IMG/VR virus record: IMGVR_UViG_3300046519_000214
Coordinates: 1-64,000 of that record
From: a virus
Length of the DNA: 64,000 nucleotides
Direction: 5' to 3' (one strand)
The notes beneath the pieces are model-generated. The model had not been told where the DNA came from and searched no databases. It was given only the letters and a program-made list of their open reading frames with translations. The number at the start of each line of letters is the position of its first letter. Within the stretch, counting starts at the first letter, position 1. The position numbers and the translations under genes were made by a program. Shown here in pieces: positions 27,715 through 36,481 of this stretch.

Positions 27715-29723
27715 TGTTTGCAGCCGATACGATCGTCGCCCTCACAAGCCGCCTCTCTGCTGAGTTCAAGAGTGTCCGCACCGCGATCGAGAATGCGGCT
27801 TCCTACGTCCGGAAAGCGAACAACGGTTCTGACTTCGCAGATCCTGCCGCAGTGCGTACCAATATCGGAGCTCAGGCTGCTCTAACCCTTGTTACTCCCG
27901 CGCTAGCTCAGGCTGGAACAGACACGACACTGACTGGTTGGAGCTCTCTCCGCGTTAGGCAGAACGTCTCGGCCTATGCGGCTCCAACGGTCCACGTCCA
28001 CACGACAGCGGATATCACTGGCCTGGATGCTTACCTTGCGGCCCTCGCCCCTCTTGTCGATGCACACTTGCAAGGGACACCGACCGCGCCGACTGCAGCA
28101 TTGGGCACGAACACCACTCAGATCGCCACGATGGCTGCTGTCAAAGCCGCGGTCGACAACCTTAAGGTTGGTGCTCCCGCTCTCTACGACACCCTGGCAG
28201 AGATCGGCACGTGGCTCGATTCTAACGATACAGAGCTCGCCAACGCGATCTCGTTCAAGCTGGACGCATCGGCATATACCGCGGCCGACGTTCGCGCCAA
28301 GCTACTGACAGTCGATGGTGATAGCAGTGGGCTAGATGCCGATCTCCTGGATGGCCAACACGGAGCCTACTTCCTCAACCTGGTGAACGCGACAGGTAAG
28401 CTGCCCGCCGCCAACTTCGACGACACCGGTCACGGAGCGCGAGGCGGTGGCACCCTTCACGCCACCGCCACCCCAACGGTTCAAGGCTTCATGCTGGATG
28501 CCCCGAACGATGGGCTTGGCTATATGCGTAAGAACGGCGTGTGGTCGCCTAGCACTGGTGGGGCGCACACTGACGACGCTCCACCGGCCGCGCCGCTCCA
28601 GGATGGACAGCTGTGGTGGAAGTCGAGCACGGGCGTCCTGTATGTCTGGTATGACGATGGCAACACCCAGCAGTGGGTTGCGACGTCTGGCAACGCGCAG
28701 ATCGTCGACCAGAACTACGTCCGCAAGACGGCCGAACGGCGCAATCGCGTTGTCAACCCGGCGATGCAGATCAGCCAGGAGAACGGTAATACACAGGTCC
28801 TGACGGCGAACAGCTATCCGGTCGACCAGTTCTTTCTGGCGTGGTCAGGTGCAATGGTACTCGGTGGCCAGCGGGTGCAGACCAAGACGCCAAACGGAAG
28901 CCGCGACCGACTGCAAATCTCGGTTGGCACCATCGACGCTTCGATGACGACAACCGACTATACGGCGCTGTTTACCCGTATTGAAGGCATTGACGTGGCC
29001 GACTTCCTTTGGGGCACCACCAATGCCAAACAGACGATATTGCGTTTCGGCTTCAAAGGACCGGCAGGCACCTATTCCGTGAGCGTTCAAAATGGGGCCG
29101 GGGATCGCTCTTATCTGGCACAATTCACTATTTCGGCGGCACAAGCGGGCACTGACACGGAACAGATTTTGATTGTCCCTGGCGACATCACCGGCACCTG
29201 GTCGGTCGATAATACTAAAGGGGTGCAAATTGTTTGGTGTCTTGCTTGCGGCCCGACTTACACCGGCGCACTTGGCTGGCAGGCCGGAAACTTTATTGCT
29301 GGACCGGGGCAGTTCAATGGTGTGGCGGCAGGCAACACCTTTGATGTCTTTGATGTCGGGCTCTACCTCGACCCTGATAAGACTGGTATCCCGCCGAAGT
29401 GGGAACTACCAGATGAGGCCGCACAACTGGCAAAGTGCCTACGCTACTACTTCATGCTGGCCGCCGAGGGCGTGGTAAACTCCATACAAGTCCGTGGTTA
29501 CGCAGCGGCTGGCACTGGCGTCAGCAACACCATCCCATTACCGCAGCCGATGCGCGTAGCACCAACCATGTCACAGAGTGGCAACACCCTCGTAAATGCA
29601 GCGTCCGTATCAATGAATTGCTCAACGCGTCAATTCATTATCGCGCTCCCGTCAACGGCAACCGGTGACACCTATCTAACTGCCACAACCACCGGCAAAG
29701 TCATAGCAAACGCGAGGATGTAA
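27714..29723 (+). CDS. Fibre protein (669 aa)
   Basis: Modular fibre. N-terminal helical region (ALTSRLSAEFKSVRTAIENA), a repeat-rich shaft including AKLLTVDGDSSGLDADLLDG and a GGTLHATATPT turn, a linker DDAPPAAPLQDGQLWWKSST with the 'WWKSSTGVLYVWYDDG' module, and a C-terminal domain starting RRNRVVNPAMQISQENG that recurs in the 30496 gene. Ends in NARM, as does that gene. The ATG at 27714 is preferred to a TTG one codon upstream. Whether it is a tail or head fibre is open because of its position among head genes. Confidence 0.7.
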   Translation: MFAADTIVALTSRLSAEFKSVRTAIENAASYVRKANNGSDFADPAAVRTNIGAQAALTLVTPALAQAGTDTTLTGWSSLRVRQNVSAYAAPTVHVHTTADITGLDAYLAALAPLVDAHLQGTPTAPTAALGTNTTQIATMAAVKAAVDNLKVGAPALYDTLAEIGTWLDSNDTELANAISFKLDASAYTAADVRAKLLTVDGDSSGLDADLLDGQHGAYFLNLVNATGKLPAANFDDTGHGARGGGTLHATATPTVQGFMLDAPNDGLGYMRKNGVWSPSTGGAHTDDAPPAAPLQDGQLWWKSSTGVLYVWYDDGNTQQWVATSGNAQIVDQNYVRKTAERRNRVVNPAMQISQENGNTQVLTANSYPVDQFFLAWSGAMVLGGQRVQTKTPNGSRDRLQISVGTIDASMTTTDYTALFTRIEGIDVADFLWGTTNAKQTILRFGFKGPAGTYSVSVQNGAGDRSYLAQFTISAAQAGTDTEQILIVPGDITGTWSVDNTKGVQIVWCLACGPTYTGALGWQAGNFIAGPGQFNGVAAGNTFDVFDVGLYLDPDKTGIPPKWELPDEAAQLAKCLRYYFMLAAEGVVNSIQVRGYAAAGTGVSNTIPLPQPMRVAPTMSQSGNTLVNAASVSMNCSTRQFIIALPSTATGDTYLTATTTGKVIANARM

Positions 29724-30499
29724 TGGCAATCGACTTTCCTTCCTCACCCATCGTAGGCCAGCAGTTCACCGGGGGCTCAACCAACTACCAGTGGGATGGC
29801 ACCGCGTGGAACATCGTGCCGCAGATAGGGCCGATGTACATCGGAGACACACCACCCTCCAATCCAGCCATCGGGCAGCAATGGTGGCGGTCGAGCAACG
29901 GGCAGCAGTACCTCTGGTATGATGACGGCAACACCAAACAGTGGGTACAGTCGGCCGGTGCAGCAGCGGCGGCGGCATTGGGATCGTGGGAAACGCTGTT
30001 CACCAAAACCTACACTGGCGGGTTGATCGGTGACATCGTCAGGGACTTGGCGCCTTATCGGGAAATCAAATTTACAATCGATGGCCGTGCGGTCGGCGTT
30101 GACACGGTGGTCTTGGCCAATCCAAGCACCGACAACGGCAGCACCTTCATAACGACGGCCGGGGCATTTCCGCTCGACCAGCTTTACAGCATCAGCGGTG
30201 GCGCACCATCCTACAACACCAGCGCCCAAAGCGGGCTGGTTGTGGCCAATCCAGTCCCGGCTAACACTGGGGTAAACAGCGGCTTTGGCGGTGATATGAC
30301 GCTTTATGGCTTCAACACGACACTACCTCTTAAAATGGGGCAGGGCCGGTCAGCTTACATCGACAACTCGTCCAATAGGGTGAACAACTCTTGGGCGACC
30401 TTTGTCAGCAATAGCAACGCTTGGAACGCCCTGAAATTGAGCCAAAGCGGGGGAACTGGTTTCATAGGCTTCATCGCAGTACAGGGGATGCGCGGATGA
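29723..30499 (+). CDS. Fibre protein (258 aa)
   Basis: Starts MAIDFPSSPIVGQQFTGGST, an N-terminal module ('FPssPxVGQxF ... YxWDGxAW') shared with the next gene. Then comes the WWRSSNGQQYLWYDDGNTKQW module shared with the 669-aa gene, then a unique C-terminal beta domain ending FIAVQGMRG. TAATG junction. One of three modular fibre genes. Confidence 0.65.
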   Translation: MAIDFPSSPIVGQQFTGGSTNYQWDGTAWNIVPQIGPMYIGDTPPSNPAIGQQWWRSSNGQQYLWYDDGNTKQWVQSAGAAAAAALGSWETLFTKTYTGGLIGDIVRDLAPYREIKFTIDGRAVGVDTVVLANPSTDNGSTFITTAGAFPLDQLYSISGGAPSYNTSAQSGLVVANPVPANTGVNSGFGGDMTLYGFNTTLPLKMGQGRSAYIDNSSNRVNNSWATFVSNSNAWNALKLSQSGGTGFIGFIAVQGMRG

Positions 30500-31578
30500 T
30501 CGACTTTCCAACTAACCCCACGGTCGGGCAGGTTTTCAACTCTGGCGTCGGGCCGATCTACACATGGGATGGTATCGCGTGGAGCCTACCACCGGTCAAT
30601 GTAAAGACGGCCGACCGGCGTAATCGCGTCGTCAACCCTGTTATGCAGGTGAGCCAAGAGAACGGCTCCAGCGTCGTCTCAACGGTTGGTGCCTATCCGG
30701 TCGACCAGTGGATGATTACTTCTAGCGGCTTAACGATGCAGGCGGCACAGGCAGCGATAGTATCACCCGCCCGTGCCAAGAACACACTGGTGCAATCTTA
30801 CGGGGTCGCCAAGGCATCACTGGCGGCTACCGATTATGGGCAGATTTACCAACCCCTTGAAGGCCAGCGAGTGCAGGATTTTGCGTGGGGAACGCCGGCA
30901 AAGGCCATACCCGCGGTGCTGCGCTTTTCAGCCTATGCCGATATCGCTGGCACCTATACAGCTTCCGTGACTGATCCAGCAGGCAATGTTTCGTTCCTGT
31001 ACCCTTTCACTCTTGATGCCGTGGGTGTTTGGAAGACCTTCAATATTCCGATCCCCGCGCCGATATCAGGCGGCACATGGGCAACCGATGGCTCGGCTGG
31101 CATGCTGTTGCATTTCTGCACTGCCTGCGGCACCACTTATCAAGGCGTGCAGGGGTGGCAGACCGGCAACAAGGTGGGCCTGGCCAGCCAAGCGAACCTT
31201 GCGTCGGTGATTAATAAGAACCTCGCCATTGCCGATGTCGGGCTCTATGCCGACCCCGACAATACAGGCATCGCGCCACCCTTCGAGGTGACGGAATACG
31301 GCAACGATCTGCGCGATTGCAAACGGTATTTCTTCAACATCAATTCTTGTTTGATCTTCACGTCCTACGCGAGTGCAGGCGGACTGGTAATCACCACACA
31401 CCAATTTGAGCCGATGCGAACGACACCAACTGCTGGCTACACTAGCGTCTCATATGCAAACGCCACCGCCCTAGCAACCAATGCCGTCACAGACCGCTTG
31501 ATCCGGCCGCAGGTCACCGCGACGGCGGCTGGCCAAGCCTATGGCGGCTGCAATATTCTTTTGAACGCGAGGATGTAA
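30496..31578 (+). CDS. Fibre protein (360 aa)
   Basis: Starts MIDFPTNPTVGQVFNSGVGP (module shared with the 258-aa gene). Then DRRNRVVNPVMQVSQENGSS begins a C-terminal domain homologous to that of the 669-aa protein, including GLYADPDNTGIAPPFEVTEY and a terminal NARM. The ATG at 30496 overlaps the upstream TGA. Receptor-binding function is inferred. Confidence 0.65.
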   Translation: MIDFPTNPTVGQVFNSGVGPIYTWDGIAWSLPPVNVKTADRRNRVVNPVMQVSQENGSSVVSTVGAYPVDQWMITSSGLTMQAAQAAIVSPARAKNTLVQSYGVAKASLAATDYGQIYQPLEGQRVQDFAWGTPAKAIPAVLRFSAYADIAGTYTASVTDPAGNVSFLYPFTLDAVGVWKTFNIPIPAPISGGTWATDGSAGMLLHFCTACGTTYQGVQGWQTGNKVGLASQANLASVINKNLAIADVGLYADPDNTGIAPPFEVTEYGNDLRDCKRYFFNINSCLIFTSYASAGGLVITTHQFEPMRTTPTAGYTSVSYANATALATNAVTDRLIRPQVTATAAGQAYGGCNILLNARM

Positions 31579-31580
31579 CC

Positions 31581-31991
31581 ATGTCACTCACCAAATTCGT
31601 TTCCGCTAAATGGCAGATGCCAATACCTGGCCAAGAGCCCACTATCAAAGCCGTTGGTGACGACGGGCTCGAATACTTCCTCCCCTCGGTGAATAGCGAC
31701 GTGCCACCGTGGCCGCAGTTTATCGCTGAAGGTGGAGTGATCGACCCGCTGGTCGAACCAGAACCGATCACCACCTATGTGCTGTCGAAGTTGCTGGTTT
31801 GGACGCGCCTGTCTGACGAGGAGGCCGAAACAGCCAGCGCGGCCATGTCGACGCAATCAGCCAAACTACAGGGCATCTGGAACTCGGCCACTGAAGTCCA
31901 AAGTGACAGCGAGTTTTTTGGAAACCTGCAAACTTTCCTGACCGCTGTGCTTGGCGAGGAAAGAGCAACGCAAGTCCTGGCACCGGCCTAA
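31581..31991 (+). CDS. Hypothetical protein after the fibre genes (136 aa)
   Basis: Starts MSLTKFVSAKWQMPIPGQEP and has a C-terminal helical half (RLSDEEAETASAAMSTQSAK). Its position suits a fibre assembly chaperone, but no chaperone motif is recognised. SD GAGGATG precedes the ATG. It ends the fibre cassette; the 103-bp gap after it holds the hairpin of the next gene. Confidence 0.5.
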   Translation: MSLTKFVSAKWQMPIPGQEPTIKAVGDDGLEYFLPSVNSDVPPWPQFIAEGGVIDPLVEPEPITTYVLSKLLVWTRLSDEEAETASAAMSTQSAKLQGIWNSATEVQSDSEFFGNLQTFLTAVLGEERATQVLAPA

Positions 31992-32060
31992 CGCAGCGTA
32001 ATGAATCACAATTAATCATTGTGCTTCAATGCTTTAATTGAACTTCCTAAACTAAATTTC

Positions 32061-32097
32061 CATCTGTCAGTGAACCCCACGGGACCACTGACAGATG
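32061..32097 (+). promoter_or_regulatory. 12-bp hairpin including the start codon of the protease/scaffold gene
   Basis: CATCTGTCAGTG (32061-32072) is the exact inverse of CACTGACAGATG (32086-32097), with a 13-nt loop. The last three bases are the ATG start codon, and no clear SD lies outside the stem. Transcripts reading through would hide the start. Confidence 0.7.
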
Positions 32098-33204
32098 AAG
32101 CAAATCGCAAAAACACAGGCCATCAAGGATCTACTCACCGCTTCGGCGGGTGACGTCGATGTTGATGGTCTGCGCGTCTACGAAGCGATTGCTTTCAACA
32201 CCCTGCCGATCCGTAAGGAACACCCGCTCTACAAGGGTGCTCGCGCCGATCGCGCCTTCCTCCTCGAGATGGCCGGTGAGCTAAAGCGTGAATCTCGCCC
32301 CGTGCAGATCATGCACAACACCTCGCCGCTCCCAATTGGCCGCGTCTTCCATGGTGAAGTCGTAGACACGGGCGTCGAGTCCGAACTCCGCGTGCTCTTC
32401 TTCCTCGATCCGACCGCCAATGACCAGGCGACCAAGATCGAGGCTGGCAGCGTTGACCAGGTGTCTGTCTCTGTTCTCGCAAAGCAGATGCTTAATTCCA
32501 AGTCGGGTTTTGATTACTTCGGCCCCGACTCCTCGTCCGACAACATCTGGTCCGGAACGGACAACGACGGAAACCAGGTCGGCAAAAACGGCGTCTACGC
32601 CCGCATGGTCGGTCTCGACAAGTTTTTCGAGCTGTCCCTCGTCGGCCAGGGCGGCGCCCAAAATGCACGGATCGTTTCACGCGACCGGTCGCACTTCGGC
32701 CAGTCCCTCGAGCAGCTCGCTGCCTCTGGGATGGATCCGAACTCCCTCGTCCTGCTCGCAACCGCCTCCAAGGAAGATTCTATGGACCTCGCAACTCTCG
32801 TCGCCAACCTGACGACCACGACTGCTGACCTCACGAACGCCAAGCGCGACCTTACGGACGCAACCGGCAAGGTCACCACGCTCGAAGCCACCATCACCGA
32901 ACGTGACGCAACGATCGCTGATCTGAACACCCAGCTGACCGCTGCCAATGCTGTCGACGTCAACGCTGTCACCGCTGACCGCGATGCTGCCGTTGCTGCC
33001 CTCTCGGAAGTCGCCAAGAGCGTCCTGACGAAGGTTGGCAAGCTCAACGTCGAACTGCCGAAGACGGTCACCGAGCTGTCCGCCCTGATCAACGAGCACT
33101 CCGCTGTTCTCGTGATCCAGGCAGGTGGCAAGGCCAGCGACAAGCCGACCGACCTGGCGAACCAGCCGTCCCGCAACGCCGCTGCTTTCCGCTCGGCCCG
33201 CTAA
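32095..33204 (+). CDS. Head maturation protease/scaffold protein
   Basis: A 369-aa protein. Residues 1-200 are alpha/beta with a protease-like core (PVQIMHNTSPLPIGRVFHGE, VDQVSVSVLAKQML, FFELSLVGQGGAQNARIVSR). Residues about 226-300 are a long Thr/Asp/Ala coiled coil (TTTTADLTNAKRDLTDATGK) typical of scaffolding regions. The position just upstream of decoration and major capsid genes fits a fused protease-scaffold. Active-site residues cannot be fixed confidently by eye. Translation is probably controlled by the hairpin at its ATG. Confidence 0.65.
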   Translation: MKQIAKTQAIKDLLTASAGDVDVDGLRVYEAIAFNTLPIRKEHPLYKGARADRAFLLEMAGELKRESRPVQIMHNTSPLPIGRVFHGEVVDTGVESELRVLFFLDPTANDQATKIEAGSVDQVSVSVLAKQMLNSKSGFDYFGPDSSSDNIWSGTDNDGNQVGKNGVYARMVGLDKFFELSLVGQGGAQNARIVSRDRSHFGQSLEQLAASGMDPNSLVLLATASKEDSMDLATLVANLTTTTADLTNAKRDLTDATGKVTTLEATITERDATIADLNTQLTAANAVDVNAVTADRDAAVAALSEVAKSVLTKVGKLNVELPKTVTELSALINEHSAVLVIQAGGKASDKPTDLANQPSRNAAAFRSAR

Positions 33205-33229
33205 TCACCCACCACGGAGATAAACTACC

Positions 33230-33628
33230 ATGGCATCCTTCCACACCAAAGTCAGTCTTCGTGGTTTCCACTTCGAAGACTTCATCCTGACCTTCACGCT
33301 CGCAGCAGGCATCGTCGCTGCTGACGTAGGCAAGGCAGTGTCGCTCGACACGTCCGCGCCGAACAAGGTCAAGCTCGCCGCTGATGGCGACGTGATCGTT
33401 GGCCGTCTGTCGACTGTCGAAGATCGCAAGGTCGAAGGTCAGCTCGTCGGCGCCGTCGCTCTGAAGTTCGCAAACCTGCTTCCGATCAAGAACGGCGATG
33501 CAGCCGCAGTTGGCGACACGGTCATCGGCGGCGGTAGCGGCACAGTCAAGAAGGCCGCTGCGAACGACGCCACCAAGAACTTCGTCGCGGAAATCATCGG
33601 GACCGACGCCGTCGTCGTCCTGGTCTAA
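33230..33628 (+). CDS. Head decoration (cement) protein
   Basis: A 132-aa beta-rich protein starting MASFHTKVSLRGFHFEDFIL. Segments such as DVGKAVSLDTSAPNKVKLAA, GDVIVGRL and ALKFANLLPIKNGDAAAVGD match phage lambda D-like or 'capsid decoration' proteins that encode repeated GD turns. SD GGAGATAA precedes the ATG. Sits between protease and major capsid. Confidence 0.7.
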   Translation: MASFHTKVSLRGFHFEDFILTFTLAAGIVAADVGKAVSLDTSAPNKVKLAADGDVIVGRLSTVEDRKVEGQLVGAVALKFANLLPIKNGDAAAVGDTVIGGGSGTVKKAAANDATKNFVAEIIGTDAVVVLV

Positions 33629-33667
33629 CGCGCCGCGCCGCCCCAAACTCAACGGAGAATTTTTGAA

Positions 33668-34855
33668 ATGACCGAATCCCTTACTCGAGTTCAGCGTCGT
33701 GGCGTAGAAACCCTTCGCGTACTCCTGGTGGAAGACGAGGCGGCATCGAAGAGCGAAGCTGCGAAGCTCATTCGCGAAGCTAAGAACTTCGGCCTCAATC
33801 TGCGTGACTTCCTGACACTGGCGATCGACGCCTCGCAGTCCGAGCACTCCGAACGTTACCAGGACGCCAACGGCTTCCTGAATGGCTACGAAGCCTCCCT
33901 GGCCTTCCTGAACCTCCCGGTTCGTGATGACTTCGCCCAGGGCGTTGTCCTCGACGCCGCGTCCGACACCTTCCAGACCTACGCCGGTACCCGTGCGCTG
34001 TTCCCGGAAGTTGTCGACGACATGGTCCGCTGGAAGTACCGCCAGAGCCAGCTCGAGAGCGTTCAGCCGTTGATCTCCCAGTCGCGTTCCATTTCGGGCA
34101 ACGAAATGATTTCGACGGTGATCGATGACAAGCAGGACGACTACCAGACGACTCGTGCGGTTGCAGAACTTGGTCGCGTACCGGTTCGCACGATCCGGTC
34201 CAGCCAGACCTCGGTCCAGATCTTCAAGCACGGTGGTGGTCTGCGTTATTCGTACGAGTTTGGCCGTCGAGCCCGCCTCGATCTGATGACGCCATACTTC
34301 GTCCGCATGCTGCGCGAAGCTGAGATGTCCAAGGTTTCGGCCGCGGTATCTCTGCTCGTGAACGGTGACGGCGTGAATGCCGCTGCTCCAGTCGTCACGC
34401 AGTCCAGCCTCGACGCTGGTGCAACCGCTGGCAAGATCAGCCGCCGTGCCCTCGTCAAGTGGATGATCAACCGCGCCAAGGCTGGCACCCCGATCGACAC
34501 GGTTGTCGGTAACTGGGACGCCTACCTGGAATGGCTCGAGCTGTTCGTCATGCCGAACGCTGCCCTCCAGGGCAAGACTGAGGTTGAGATCGCTCAGGCT
34601 CAGGGCTTCCAGCTCGGCGGCATCCCGCTTCTGCAGGGCGTTGCCAACTTCGCGATCGCCAGCGATGCCCCGGTCGGCAAGCTCATTGGTCTCTCCAAGG
34701 GTGACACCATGGAAGAGCTGATCGAAGCCGGCTCGGATATCGAGGAGTCCGAACGCTCCATCACCAACCAGTCGGTCACGGTCACCAAGACCACAAACGC
34801 TGGTTACAAGATGAACTTCGGAGACACCCGCTCGATCTTCGACTTCTCGGCTTAA
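33668..34855 (+). CDS. Major capsid protein
   Basis: A 395-aa protein, the expected size, following protease and decoration genes. An N-terminal helical arm (about 1-60, RGVETLRVLLVEDEAASKSE) could be a delta domain. The remainder looks HK97-like, with TIRSSQTSVQIFKHGGGLRY, LVNGDGVNAAAPVV and IGLSKGDTMEELIEAGSDIE. A strong SD (GGAGAA) and a downstream terminator fit high expression. Confidence 0.8.
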   Translation: MTESLTRVQRRGVETLRVLLVEDEAASKSEAAKLIREAKNFGLNLRDFLTLAIDASQSEHSERYQDANGFLNGYEASLAFLNLPVRDDFAQGVVLDAASDTFQTYAGTRALFPEVVDDMVRWKYRQSQLESVQPLISQSRSISGNEMISTVIDDKQDDYQTTRAVAELGRVPVRTIRSSQTSVQIFKHGGGLRYSYEFGRRARLDLMTPYFVRMLREAEMSKVSAAVSLLVNGDGVNAAAPVVTQSSLDAGATAGKISRRALVKWMINRAKAGTPIDTVVGNWDAYLEWLELFVMPNAALQGKTEVEIAQAQGFQLGGIPLLQGVANFAIASDAPVGKLIGLSKGDTMEELIEAGSDIEESERSITNQSVTVTKTTNAGYKMNFGDTRSIFDFSA

Positions 34856-34876
34856 TCACCGAGAAGCACCCAACCG

Positions 34877-34912
34877 GCCCGTCGTTCAAACCCTGGACGA
34901 CGGGCTTTCTAT
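34877..34912 (+). terminator. Rho-independent terminator after the major capsid gene
   Basis: Stem GCCCGTCG/CGACGGGC with a 13-nt loop, then TTTCTATT. The T-tract is weak, so partial termination is likely. Confidence 0.65.
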
Positions 34913-34925
34913 TAGGAGAACCCCC

Positions 34926-35213
34926 GTGAAAATTCTTGCTGAGACCACTGGTGACTTCATGCTGGCGGATATGTCCACTGGGCATGACATCCAGGCTCAC
35001 CGTCCCTCTGTTGTAGCCCGCTCTGGCTTCATCGACTCCCGTATCGCTCTCGGCCAGGTGACTAAGGTTGCTGATGTTCCGGACGAAGCCACCGACGAAG
35101 AGTTCCTGGCCTTCTGGATCGACTCTGGAGACCGCGATCTCGCGATCGCATCCTTCCTCTCGAAGTTCGACGAGAACGCACCTGCGGCTCCGAAGGTACG
35201 GAAGGTTAAGTAA
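34926..35213 (+). CDS. Small head-completion region protein (95 aa)
   Basis: GTG start (MKILAETTGDFMLADMSTGH) with SD AGGAGAA. Acidic centre (DVPDEATDEEFLAFWIDSG) and a basic tail (APKVRKVK). Small proteins of this kind commonly follow the major capsid gene; the family is not recognised. TAATG junction with the next gene. Confidence 0.55.
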   Translation: MKILAETTGDFMLADMSTGHDIQAHRPSVVARSGFIDSRIALGQVTKVADVPDEATDEEFLAFWIDSGDRDLAIASFLSKFDENAPAAPKVRKVK

Positions 35214-35932
35214 TGGACATCATCGGGGGCACACCGTCTGCATTGACCATCCCATTCATGGTTGGCGACCGGCCGGTTGCCCCTGATCTCGGGTCCGTAA
35301 CATACACCGTCCGCAACCAGGCGGGCGCCGCTATGCCAGGGCTGGAGGACATTCCTTATGTCACCACCTCCGCGACCTATCAGATGACGGTCCTCGTTCC
35401 GTCGTCGGCCCACCAGATCGACCCGACGCGCAGCTTTGAGCGCCGCACAGTCGTCGTCAAATTCACCGTCCAGGGTCAGGAAGTCCAGCTCAATCGCGCT
35501 TACCGCGTTGTGCCGGAACCCGTCCACACCACAACTGGTCAACAAGTCCGCGCCTTCATCGGTATCGAGGAGCACGAGCTCCCGGACTCTGACATCGATA
35601 TCTTCTCCGCGTTCCTCACGGTCGAGCGTGAAATCGGCGCCGACGAGCTCGCAGCAGCACTCGTTTCGGGCACCACGGCCGAGCTCGCCGCTAACACCCT
35701 GATCTGCATGCGAGCTGTTCTCGATGTGCTGCCATCCGCCAAGCAGCGGATGGCTCAGTCCGAGAAGAACGGCGTCAAGGAATTCAGCCGCGTGGATCTG
35801 AAGGAGCTCGACAAGCTGAAGATCGAAGCCGAGAAGCGCTACCAGGAAGCCATCGACCAGGTCGTGACCAAGAACGAAGTCACGCCGTCGTTCTTCCTGG
35901 TCACCTCGAACACTGACGCAATCACGGGGTGA
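35213..35932 (+). CDS. Head-tail connector-region protein (239 aa)
   Basis: Two parts. Residues 1-95 are beta-rich (MDIIGGTPSALTIPFMVGDR, GSVTYTVRNQAGAAM). From about 105 it is helical (TGQQVRAFIGIEEHELPDSD, then long helices), like gp6-type adaptor proteins. The fusion of an Ig-like domain and an adaptor-like domain is unusual. Position after the capsid supports a connector role. Confidence 0.55.
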   Translation: MDIIGGTPSALTIPFMVGDRPVAPDLGSVTYTVRNQAGAAMPGLEDIPYVTTSATYQMTVLVPSSAHQIDPTRSFERRTVVVKFTVQGQEVQLNRAYRVVPEPVHTTTGQQVRAFIGIEEHELPDSDIDIFSAFLTVEREIGADELAAALVSGTTAELAANTLICMRAVLDVLPSAKQRMAQSEKNGVKEFSRVDLKELDKLKIEAEKRYQEAIDQVVTKNEVTPSFFLVTSNTDAITG

Positions 35933-35935
35933 TGA

Positions 35936-36481
35936 ATGGTTAGCCTGAAAACCGCCGGCCTTCGTTTCGACAGCCTGATGTATCGTGACGACGGACTGCC
36001 ATTCAAAGGCACCGTCGAGCAGGATCTCGAGGGCAAGCTGATCGGCTACGATTTCAGCTTCCCCCGTCGTCTCCTCCGCGTTTCTCCGGACTGCCTGGTC
36101 CAGACCCTCGACGTGATCATCGACGGCCTCGAGCGCCGTTACCTGGTGGCCGACCACGATGGCTCCTTCGCCTACAACGTCGCTGAGTACCGATCGCACA
36201 TGCTGATCCCACTCACCGAGCAGGTGGCCTGGGAGCGCGAGACGCAAGTCATCGACCCGCTGACAAAGCGGCCGAAGTCCGCCGGCCGACAGCCGCTTGG
36301 TGATATCTGGATCCTGCCTGAACGTGTGAACCGTGAGCAGGCCGATGGCACCATGCGTGTGAAGGAGCAATCCTTCACCGTCTTCACCGCGGCAAAGCTC
36401 GAGCTCAACGACATCGTCAGGGGCATGACGGTCAAGCGTATCGATGTCGTCCGTGGTGTCTATCTCGCGGAGATCCAGTAG
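35936..36481 (+). CDS. Head-closure-like protein (181 aa)
   Basis: Starts MVSLKTAGLRFDSLMYRDDG and has a beta-rich body (RRLLRVSPDCLVQTLDVIID, RRYLVADHDGSFAYNVAEYR) ending VKRIDVVRGVYLAEIQ. The pattern suits head-closure/stopper proteins. Located between adaptor-like and neck genes. Confidence 0.5.
   Translation: MVSLKTAGLRFDSLMYRDDGLPFKGTVEQDLEGKLIGYDFSFPRRLLRVSPDCLVQTLDVIIDGLERRYLVADHDGSFAYNVAEYRSHMLIPLTEQVAWERETQVIDPLTKRPKSAGRQPLGDIWILPERVNREQADGTMRVKEQSFTVFTAAKLELNDIVRGMTVKRIDVVRGVYLAEIQ

Noticed and set aside
34997-36370. 457-codon minus-strand open frame
   Set aside because: Antisense to three connector genes; low-complexity, no SD.
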